Below are positions 23,086 through 34,500 of a DNA stretch of 64,000 nucleotides, in pieces. The notes under the pieces are model-generated. The model was given only the letters and a program-made list of their open reading frames with translations. It was not told the origin of the DNA and made no database searches. Source of the stretch: Dreissena polymorpha (lineage: Eukaryota; Mollusca; Bivalvia; Myida; Dreissenidae); assembly GCF_020536995.1 (NCBI RefSeq), contig NC_068359.1, forward strand, positions 63,819,004 to 63,883,003. The letters run 5' to 3'. Position 1 is the first letter of the stretch, and every line of letters begins with the position of its first letter. A program made the position numbers and the translations under genes.

Positions 23086-24270
23086 AGCCCATACACCAAG
23101 CACGTTCCTAGACAGTTCGACCACGTTCTGAAGAAAATGCAGAACGGGATTCGAACTTGCTTGAACGTGTAGTTTTGGTCAGGAAACAATCTACAATATG
23201 AATGAATGACGTTCAAACACAGTTCGCGCTATGTGCAGCTCATTCCTATCCCGTCCTATCCCGTTGCCAGTCCGTCTTAATCCAGTTCAAATCGGGTCAA
23301 TTTTCTTTTCCCCGTTGGTATACCGTTTCCAGTAAGACCGAGCCCGTACTCAGCCAGTTCGATCACATTCGTACGCAGTTCTTCTTTATTCGTTGTGCAG
23401 TGGTAACTCGTTCAAAGGCAGTTCTCACTCCGTCCTGCTACGTTCTTAGTAAGTTTAGGACGTAGTTGCAGCCACGTTCTGTACCGCGATTATAAAACCG
23501 ACTACGTTCCTGCAAGTTCTCATTTATGTTTCACGCTCAAGAAGTTGTAAAAGGACTCTTGGTCGTCCAATCGGATCTCTTCCATCAGCTGATGATAATG
23601 ACCTACGGCTATTATTCTCTCTGGTTTTAACCAATTTCTCACCCAACAAGTTCTGTGTCGTCTCCGCCTTCTTTCTCGGCCCAGCAAAACATTATATTGC
23701 TGCTCTGCTTCAAACATAAATTGCACGAAGCCAACATTAAAAAAATTAACAGCTCCATGATTGTCCAAGTTTCAACTTAATATCACAAATGATGAATTTT
23801 GAGACAACGACCTTTATTTATATGCACATTGTCTGAATGTATTGTATTTACGGTTTGAACGTTGTAACATCTGCATTGAACGAGTACAACGTACTTGGAA
23901 CCTACTGCGAACTCCTTAAAACGAGTACAACGTACTAATAACTTACTGAGAGCTTATAGAACGTGTTGCAAACGTTGTAAGAACTTACCTTTTAGTTTCT
24001 ATTTATTTACACGAAACAAGATCGTTCTTGAGACGTAGTGCGGACGGGGTCGGTCTGTCTGAGAACGGATTGGACGGACTAGAAACGGACTCGATCGGTG
24101 TGGCATCGTACAGGTAATTTCGGTCCGATAGCACTACGTTCTGGCACGTTCCGAACCCGACCTTAGTACGACCTATCCGTTTTTAGTACATCCATTCCGT
24201 TTCCAGTACGTTGTTACTACGTTTAATTGTAGAACGGGATGATCGGAAGAACATTTTGAGTTCTGAAACA
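23086..24270 (-). mobile_element. Harbinger-type remnant
   Basis: The region is packed with short motifs of the ACGTTCT/CCGTTNCCAGT type on both sides of a small coding remnant at 23768-23520 (-). Element ends and target duplications were not resolved. The coding piece identifies the region as derived from a PIF/Harbinger transposon that has lost most of its transposase. Confidence 0.45.
23520..23768 (-). pseudogene. N-terminal piece of a PIF/Harbinger (HARBI1/ALP1-like) transposase
   Basis: The 82-codon frame has RRRRRHRTCWVRNWL followed by GHYHQLMEEIRLDDQESFYN and NFLSV. This matches the style of the conserved N-terminus of Harbinger nucleases (basic RRR..WVR block, then 'L..ELR.ED...F.NF.R'). 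The frame ends just where the catalytic DDE domain would begin, so no active transposase can be made from it. Family by pattern recognition only. Confidence 0.55.
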
Positions 24271-25430
24271 CCTCTCCCGTTCAAAATAATAGTCATGTTA
24301 GATTCCTTCCAGATTTAGAAAAAGATGAAGGTTATACAACAAAATAACACTCCTGACTAAGAAACATGTTTAAATATTGGTTCATTTATTTCTAATGGTC
24401 ATTCGAAAACGGCAAAATAATAAAGCATTTGTAACGCTTTCCCTCGATAATTTGGGAAATACGTTTAGTGCTACCATAGTGTTAATGATTCACTGATTAT
24501 GTTTTAAGTTTGCTTGGCGATTTTGGTAGCTCTTCCAGTGAGCCCGGGATCAAATTCCCTGGGTCAGGAATATGTTTTATAACACTGTTTTGCTGGCTGT
24601 TGTGATAATTTAAGACTATTCAAAACCGTATGTTTGAGTTAGCAAACGTATTAAATAACATTTTCCCAAAGATACGAAAATATGTGAACAAGTTCTGTTT
24701 ATTGTCGATAGTCATTCCAGCCGAAGAACATAGTTCATTCAGAACTCAATCACTAAAGGTTACGGATAACCAATAATGGGGTTGAAATAATGTGGTTTTT
24801 TACAGGTCCCGCTGCGTCTTCACAAATGCATACATGGGAAGGCCTGCCCCTGTGACCGCTCGGGGGAAACAATTATTTTTGAGCCAAAGTAGGTCAAATT
24901 TACCCCGGCTATAATTTTCGGGAGTAGACCAGTGCGCGGTGACCAATTAGACATTAATTTGCACTGGCAGACAACTTTATCTGATACTCATCAGATGTGA
25001 AATATAGATGTCGAAAGGTAAAGGATCCATGAAATATTGAGTTGTTCAGCCTTACAATTTTCATATAAGTAATTTGGAAGCCGAACAAATGTGATTACCA
25101 TGTTAGTGTTGTAATAATTTTTTGTTATATATGGTATGTGATTGTTTTTTGTAATGTTTTGTAAAATCTGTTGCGGATATTGAGGAGGTAGTACAACTGA
25201 TTGGCTTAAATCAGTTGTTTCATAATACTGTTTTGTAATAAAATAATGTTATACTTGTTTCATACAGTGCTTTGCAAACACTTTTTTACTTTACAAAATT
25301 CCTTCGATAATTCTGTTTTCAAAGTAGCCGTCAATTCAATCCACTGTGTTCTTAAGTGCGAATGACCTTAGCGTGTGAAACAAACACAAGGCTTTAGCAC
25401 ATCGTGAGGAAATACGTGGCTATCGCTTTT
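24271..25430. other. Unassigned DNA upstream of gene A
   Basis: No gene-like frame. A segment at about 24525-24590 has weak tRNA-like boxes (TAGCTC; GGATCAAATTCC) and may be a SINE remnant. Otherwise nothing is recognised up to the conserved promoter block of gene A. Confidence 0.3.
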
Positions 25431-25439
25431 TCATTTTTC

Positions 25440-25564
25440 CATTTTTTTAATTCATATCCTTATCTTTGAATCCATTTGTGTCTGTTTTGATGCGCATGCG
25501 CAAAGGACGCTATATAACTGTGAAGCTTACACGGATCCTTTCATAAACATTACCGATTTCAGCC
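25440..25564 (+). promoter_or_regulatory. Core promoter of gene A, conserved with gene B
   Basis: The block shares with gene B: CTTATCTTTGAATCC (about 25460-25473), the palindrome GCGCATGCGC (25492-25501), and a TATA-like box TATATAACTGTGAA (25511-25524). The ATG follows at 25565. The palindrome fits the known NRF-1 consensus. Conservation of these blocks while surrounding DNA has diverged argues that they matter. Confidence 0.7.
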
Positions 25565-28500
25565 ATGAAGATTGCTGTTTGCTTTTTTGCCTTAGCTGTT
25601 GGTATGCAATATAATTTTAATTAATACATTATTTTAAAGAAAACATGTCTGTTTAAACTATTATGGGAAGATTTCATTAAAAAATAGACAAAACATAAGA
25701 GCAAGTTATAGGAATTTGATTTACTTAAAAGCAGGGACACATACGTATCTTTAACTATGTCAAAAAGAACTTTACAGATAAGTTTTTTTATTGTTACATA
25801 TCGTAGTATAAATAGTAGCAAGTTTACGTAACTATGTTTCGGATATGAAATTGAAAATTCCGTGCATACACAACAAGATATCGCTTATTTATCTTCCTGT
25901 TGTGCCCGAAACCGGTTAAGATAATGACCCACGGTCGATTTGACGCGCCGTCCTTAACTGCATTGGACGTCATTATCGTCGTCAAAATGGCTGCAGTGGA
26001 TCGTATACTTAAAGTTTTAGTAGCTTGGTTGTTGAGATTAGGCGGTCTACTAATGAAATTTTTTTTTTTTTTTTTTTGACTTTTTACACTTTTATTTACA
26101 AAGTTTACAATAAACAAGAACATATTCATACACATTACATACACAAACATAACTTTCTTTGCAAGATCAATTTCAGTTGATTTACATTATGCTTATTAAA
26201 ATTAGTACATTAACAGAGAAGAGTGATTATGTATTTAAGGTAAAAGATCACGTTGACATAGCAAAGCAATATAAATAATCGTATTAAAGTGGCTTCACAT
26301 TATAACGCATATTGTCCTGGAATAATGCAAAAAAAATACAAACAAGCAACAGAAAGTATGTGAAAAGTACAAGAAAAAAAAACACTATGGTAAAGCAATA
26401 ATGATGCATATAGAAGTAAGAAATATGTCAAAATGTAAAGTTTCATCAAACCATAACATCATTGCGTAAGCCCTATGCGGTAGCATAGGGAACAGCGATG
26501 TATACAATGCTACAATTTAAAAGATTTAGACAAAAAATCCTATAACCGAAATACGGCAGCATTCAAAGCAAAAGCGAAAACGAATAGTGTCTTTCGGTAA
26601 GGGCGGAGTTCCTGTTTTGGGATTTAATATATATACATATATATATATACACACATATATATTTATATATAAGCACTATAGGTTAATGAGGCATTATGCG
26701 TTAATTATTCATCGTTTTTTTAGAAGGGCTATGAATTTAGATAATAACTGGTGCTTGGTATCACTTTTTTTGTAATGTATTTCCAATACTAGTAGACCGT
26801 CCAGGAGTATGCTGGACATATTAACTTGACGTGTTCGTCTTTCACTTTTCATATACGCTTTGTAGATTGTGAAACATATTTCACTTAAAATTATATTGAT
26901 ATCATTATATGCTGCGTATTGTGTTTTGTAACCTATAGTTATGTTGTGTATAGTATTCAATGGTTTGTTTAGTTTAAACATATTTATTTCTTTTGGCAAA
27001 CACAGTGTACATCAAGTAATTTACAAAACAATCAGTGTAAGAAAAGGATTGAAACGAAAGAAATAAATCTTATATAGTTTCTCTCCTTGCAGTAATAGTT
27101 ACGCAATATATGGGTGTATTATAAGACTAGTTAGCAGTGGATATGCCAGAAATAAGAGCTATACGCGATAAATCTGAAAAATAAAAAGTGTTGAAAGAGA
27201 AATATGGGGATGAAGGACTGTTTATGCAAGAGATCGTACATGAGGTTGCAGCAATTTGTGACTGGGTCAGTATCAGATTGTTATGAAAAGCGCCTGGATT
27301 CTTTAATATATTGTTGTACACATTTAAATATTTTGGAGTTTTCCTTTTCGTCGAGGTGCGAACATCCAAAGAGTAGTGTATCGAGTTCCACATCACTAGT
27401 TATACCGGTTATGATGTTAATAAATTCAGTGCGAATGTGGTTATATTTCGGACATAGGAAAAAAAAGTGGTTAGTAGTTTCAATAGCACCACAAGAGCAA
27501 AGAGGCGACGAGATAATGTTTTTCGCAAAAAGGTGATCATTTAGCGCACTTGATTTGGTTCTTAACCGCGTGTGAGTTAGTTGGAGATAGCGTTTACCTA
27601 CATAATAATACGCCGGAGTTTTAACTAAGGTTCTGTTTAACTTGGATTTAAAGATGTTTAGCGATTCACTATTTTTAACCTCGTCTGGTAATGTGTTCCA
27701 CTTTCGTATTACTGCGGGAACGAATGAATTATAATAAAGGGTTGATCTACATTCGGTAGTGCGTAAATCATTTGCATTTCGAAGATTATAACTCGCAATA
27801 GATCCTACCTGTTGGGGTACCAGATCGGATAAGTATTGAGGACTTAGAGAGTTTTGCATTTTGTAAAATAATATGAGTTTATGTTTATCGCGTCGATCTT
27901 GCAGCGGTTCCCAGTTAATTTCGTGTTGCAAATCATTTAGGGACACTAATTTGGTTGCTCCACAGGCAATTCGCGCTGCTTCGTTTTGAATTTTATCCAG
28001 TTCATATTTTTCTTCTTGTGTGCAATTATCCCAGATAACATCTGAATATTCGATAAGTGGGCGAATAAAGGACGTATAAATGATTTCTAAAGATTTTCGG
28101 TCAAGCTTAAATTTTAGTTTGCGCATAATATTGATTCTACCCCATGCTTTATCAGTTATATATTTAAGATGTATGTGCCATTTACAATCCTTCGACAGGA
28201 AGACTCCTAGATGCTTGTGGGAACTAACACCAGGTATTTGTGTAGCGAGCATTGTGAAGTTGTATTGATTAGGTTGTTGCTTTCTGGAGAATGTAAGTGA
28301 TTCTGATTTAGATGGATTAAATAGAACATGCCATTTTAAAGCCCAGTTAGAAATTTTATTGATATCATTTTGTAATATTGCATTTGAATGGTTGGGCTCG
28401 TCTATAATAATGTACAGGGATGTGTCGTCAGCGAATAGACGGATGCTACTTTGGATATCATTTACAATATCGTTTATGAAGATTAAAAATAGGAGGGGCC

Positions 28501-31500
28501 CAAGTATAGAGCCCTGGGGAACCCCGGCCTCTAGTAAAGCCCAATTAGAGACGGCGCCTGGAATGACTACTCGTTGGCGTCTACCATTAAGATAATTTTG
28601 AATCCAAGATAGCAGCTTACCGCGGATGCTATAGGCATGGAGTTTAAGTAATAGACCCTGGTGCCATACTTTGTCAAAGGCTTTGCTTATGTCAAAGAAG
28701 ACAGCTTTGACCTCTAATCCATTGTCAAGGGCTTTGCAAAACGTATCATATATATAAGTGAGTTGGTTGGTGGTTGAGTCCCCCGGCAGAAAACCGGACT
28801 GGAATGGGGTAAGAATTTTGTTACTTACAAGATGATTGTACACATGTTTAAATATTATTTTTTCAAAGACTTTTTCCATCGTGTTAAGTAGAGAAATTGG
28901 TCGGTAGTTACTCACTTCTTTAGGATCACCTTTTTTAAGTACTGCAGTGACATTAGCTTCTTTCCAACAGCTTGGCATTATACATTTGTTAAGTGAGAAG
29001 TTAAAAAAATCACATAAAGGAGTGGATAATTCAGCTCGACATTCCTTTAAAATATGGTTACTTATGCCGTCAGGTCCTGATGCTTTGTCAACAGAAAGAG
29101 ACTTAAGGATGTCATGGACATCAGAAGGTGAAATAATAAAAGTTTCTAAAGAGTTAGTAATTGGAGCATAAGTGAGCTCTGGTGTACCTACGTTATCAAT
29201 GTTAATAATTGATTGACTTTGAAAGAATGTATTTAAAATGTTCGCCTTTTCAAAACAATCAGTCACGGTGGAGTTGTCCAATGGATTAATAATATGAGAG
29301 TTCATGTTATTATTAGGTTTATTGATAAAGGACTTAAGTATTTTCCACCAGTTTTTAGGTGTGTCATTATTTTCTTTAAGTTTATCGCTTAGACTGTCGT
29401 AGTACTGATTTTTCGCTTGGCGAATAAAAGATATTGTCTGGTTTCTGATTGTTCGAAACTTGGACCAATGATAATCACTTTTTTTAGTTTTTGCAATACG
29501 GTAAGCCCGTTTGCGTTTTCTAATCATTCGACGTATATGTGTATTTAGCCATGGAGCATTACGCGGTTTGATTTTTATAACCCTGTTTGGGATACAAAGT
29601 TTGGCATTACGAATAATAGTGTCGGTGATATTAGTACAATATGTGTCAGTATCCAAACTTGAAATTGTATTCCAATTAAGTGAAGAAAACGTTTCACGTA
29701 GCAAATCGTAGTTACCATCCTCATAGCTCCATATATGACGCTCGTATACGTTCGCATTTGGCTTTTTATATTTAAAAAGACCATATATAGGACAATGATA
29801 GCGTTGTTGTTGATCAAGAAAGGGATCACCAACACCTGACAATACCAAGCTGTTGGGGTTTGTTAATAGCAATAGGTCAAGAATTGACGAGGATCTTTCC
29901 GTAAAATGCGTAGGTTCATTGATAACTTGAACAAGATTGTATTCTAGGCACCAGGAGTCAAGCTTTCTTACTAGTATTGGTTGACTATTATTCATATTGA
30001 AGTCACCGGTTATAATGATGTCAGATATACCAGTTTCGATTGCCAAACCAATCGAGTCGTCAATTAAGTTGGTATATGATGCATCCGCGTTTGGTGGTCT
30101 ATAAAATATTCCAAATAAAACACGCTTCATACTCAGCAAGTGGAGCTCAATCCAAATGCACTCTAACGTAATCGGTTCGAGGTCAACTCTGCGTTTATAA
30201 TGGATACAATCTTTAACATAAAGCATAACCCCACCATGGCTACCATGTATTCGATCTTTGCGTTCGGGACATTGGTAAGAAGGGATGAGGAGTTCATCAG
30301 TTTCGATAGAGTTGTTAAGCCACGTCTCAGAAAAGGATAATATATCGAAATTTGAAAGTTCTGCTGTAAGAATTTCTATTTTGTTCCGTATACTCTGGAC
30401 ATTGTATTGCAAGAAGGAAAGGTTATTGGGCATTGCTGATAAGCAGTTTAGTGAATTGTACTCCGTTATATTGGAATCAAGAGAGCTAATCGATACAGGG
30501 CCTGGGTTCAATTCGATATCCCCAGAAAGCAACATGATAGCATAAATCCATGTAAATAAGACGACTGTAATTAAGACGAGAATAGATCTAATTACGAACA
30601 GTGAGTTAGAAACGTAACGTTTACCAACTATGGCGCGTGTATATGGCCATCGGATACACCGGCAAAGTTGAGATTGGCCTTTGATGTTTCGTAGAGACGA
30701 CTCTAGAGCAATTTCATTTGTATGTATAGACATAAGAACTAGCACATTTAACGATGCAAAGAACAATCCGACTGACGTGTATCTTGATAAAATACTATAA
30801 GTATCCATCACTACACAATACAAACTGTGAGTGCTCTTTGTCACGAATTGCTACAATCCTATGGGCATCAACAAATCCTTCATCATGAAATAACACAGAA
30901 CAGTAAACAATGCAAATAAAGATAACAAAGAAAAGGGTTATGGGTAGATAGATACAAGGAAATACAACAGAAAAATAAACAATGGGAGCAAAGAAAACAA
31001 AACAAAGCATTATGAGTAGATAGATAAATAGGTAGGGCATTATGCGCGAAAGTCGGTCATATGATACGATTCACATGTGCTGTATATGCTAACAAGATGT
31101 GATTGTGGAACACAATGTCCCACTATATGACGTTTGACCTTGAAGGATGACCTTGACCTTGACCCTTCACCACTCAAAATGTGCAGCTCCATGAGATACA
31201 CATGCATTTCAAATATACAATTGCTAGCTTCATAATTGCAGAATTGACATTACATGTGCAATTTTGACCCATATATTTGACCTTGAAGGATGACCTTGAC
31301 CTTGACCTTTCACCACTCAAAATGAGCAGCTCCATGAGATACACATGCATGCCAAATATCAAGTTGCTATCTTCAATATTGCAAAAGTATTCATAAAATA
31401 AGCGATTAGGGCCACATATATTTGACCTCTGACCTTGAAAGATGACCTTGACCTTTCACCACTTAAAATGTGTTGCTCCATGAGATACACATGCATGTCG

Positions 31501-34500
31501 AATATCAAGCTGCTATCTTCAATATTGCAAAAATACTCATAAAATGAGCGATTTTGGCCACATATTTGACCTCTTACCTTGAAGGATGACCTTGACCTTG
31601 ACCTTTCACCACTCAAAATGCATCATGTTTATATCAGGAAATATCGCAATGACAGTCATGCATGTTATTATAAGAGAGAATACATTTCTGAGTGACATAA
31701 TTCGATAAGAGCTTACACAAATCACACGAGAAGAAAGAAAACAGATGCAAATGATATAGTGAGATTGCTATAGACATGATTAATTTCGAGAAAATCTTAA
31801 TTACAAATAAGCAGAAGAGAAAATGAATCGACAGTCTGTTTTGAAAAGGATTTACTCATCGCCGATGTATCATAAATGGTTCGTAAAACACGTTTTTAAG
31901 GTATGATTGTGTATACTGTTCATCATAGAAAAGGTGGAGCAGTTAATGGCTACTTGCTAGCTGCAACAGACGCATACGATCTGGATTTGGCGCGTAGCTC
32001 AGTGATCTGCTCGGGTTTGTCTATTCGGTGGATGAAGGTTTGTTTAGTCCTATACTCTTAAATATGTGATTAATATACGTCCAGAATTGGGTGGTAAACG
32101 GGCATTCTAAGAAAAAGTGTTCGAATGTTTCTACTTTCTGGCAAAATAAGCAGCATGGAGAGTTATATATGTGCCATTTAAAAAGATTTTCATTCGTGGG
32201 GATTATTCGGTTTAAAATTTTGTATTTCAGTTGTCGAACTTTCGTATTCACAATTAATTTGTGTATAGTAAAATATAGTGAGTGCCAGTTTATTTTTTGG
32301 TTTAACCTTGTTTCCCAAAACTTGTGCAGGTAAGGTGAGGTGAAGTGTTTTGTTATAAGTACAGACCTTATGTCTTTGTTGCTAAGAGTCTTCAAGTCAA
32401 AGTTTTTGCCGTAAGGGTATGCAGTTTTAATGTTTACGTTTGAGTTAATCGATTCATCTGATTTTAGTGTTTCCTTCCATGGTGTAGGTATAGCTGATTT
32501 AATGATGTTCGTTTCTGCTAACCAGTTTCGTTTTGATTTTAGTTTTTGTAAGATAACAGTTTCTGAGATATTTCCATTGTTTGTTATAATGTCGTTTATG
32601 TATAATATCCCGGATTCGATCCAGTTAACGAATAGTAAACATTTTCCTTTGTATTTAATAAATATGTTACCCCACAGCATTTCACATCTTATATCATGAA
32701 AGGTTTTGGGTTTCGATTTGGGTTTAATATTGTTTAGTTCAATGTAGTTCTTAATAAGATCTGTGTAAAAAGGTGGAATTGTTTTATGGACACTCGGTAA
32801 TGATTTAAACGAATCTAAATTCATTTTAAAGATTAAAAGGTCATTTCCGAATTGGTTTAAAAATAATTTTGGAATAACTTTCCAATTGGCCTCATCGTTA
32901 TGACATAAAAGTTTAATCCACTTCATTTTTAAACATTTGGAGTAAGTTTCAAAGTCAGGCATTTCTATACCGCCTTCTTGCTTGTTGCCAATCAATATTG
33001 ATCGCTTTATCTTTTCAGGTTTGTTATTCCATAAAAACCTAAACAGCATTGAGTTGATTTCGTTTAGCCTTTTTTTAGAGATGCATATGTTTTGTACTAA
33101 ATATGCTAACTTTGGTAACAATAAAGATTTGATAACCGTTACTTTTCCGAAGATAGTTAAGTTTCGTTTGTTAAATTCATTTATTAAGGTTTGACAACCA
33201 GATATTTTATTTTCCCAGTTGAGGAGTTCGCATTCGTCACGGTTTGTTCCAAAAACAGTTCCGAGAGCCTTAACAGTCGGTTTGAATGTTACATCATGTA
33301 TGTTGGTGGTTGAGTTGCAGTTAGATTTACCGATTAATATGCCCTCTGTTTTATTTTTGTTAAGTTTTAAACCTGACATATTTCCAAATGTGTCGACTAT
33401 TTTAAGTACTTTTGGAATTTCATGAACATTTTTAAGGAATATAGTTGTGTCGTCGGCTAGTTGTGTTAATTTTATTTGTTTATGTTCCTGTGTAATGTGT
33501 ATGCCTTGGACATCGTCACTTTATCTTATGTTATGTGCAAGAACCTCAGCTACAATGATGAATAATAGGGATGAAAGTGGACAACCTTGTCTGATTCCCC
33601 TAGATACTTTAAAGAAATCTGAAATCCAGCCGTTGTTTGTAATTGAGGAGGAAATATTAGTGTATAAGATTTTGACCCAATGGATGAAATCGTGTTTGAA
33701 ACCAAATTTTCTTAATGTCTCTACCATAAGATTCCATTCTACGGTGTCAAATGCTTTTTTGAAGTCTAGAAATAGGATTGCGCCGTCTATGTCAAAAGTA
33801 TCGGCAAAGTCGATTATATCTTGGATCTGACGTTTGTTGCATCCAATAAATCTATTTTTTATAAAACCTTGTTGATCCAAACTGATAATTTTTGGTAATA
33901 CTTTTTGTAGACGTTGTGCTAGTTCTTTTGCTATTAGTTTATAATCGGTGTTTAGTAACGATATAGGGCGCCAGTTTTCCAGATTTTCTGGGTCACCTTT
34001 TTTGTAAAGTAGTGAGAAAATGGATTGTTTTTGTGATCTTGATAATTCGCCGCGCAAAGAGCTTTCAAATATGCAGTTAAAAAGAAGTGGTGATATTTTT
34101 TCCCAAAATGTTTTGTAAAATTCAACAGTTAGTCCGTCTAAGCCTGGACTTTTATTTAGCTTCATTGAGTTAAGTGCATCGGTCAGTTTATTTAAAGATA
34201 TATTTCCTTCGCATAGGTTAACGTCATTGTCCGATAATGCGTTTGCGAAGAACGAGTTGTTTAAATACGATTCTATTTCCTGACTATCGGCAGCGCAGGA
34301 TTTATAAAGTGTTTCATAGAATTCAACTTCGTATTTTAAAATGTCATTCAAGTTATATATTGTTTTGCTTTCAGTTCGCAGGGATGAAATAAGTTTTTTG
34401 TTTTGACGCGATTTTTCTATTCCTAGAAAATATTTTGTATTACGCTCGCCTTCTTCTATAAATTGCAATCTAGATCGTATACGTGCTCCAGTCGCTTTAA

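Noticed and set aside
28080-30545. Several + strand frames of 60-90 codons across this stretch
   Set aside because: They are antisense shadows of the intact LINE ORF2 on the - strand.
31985-32015. tRNA A-box-like GCGTAGCTCAGTG
   Set aside because: It lies just past the LINE ORF2 stop, with no B box or cloverleaf following.
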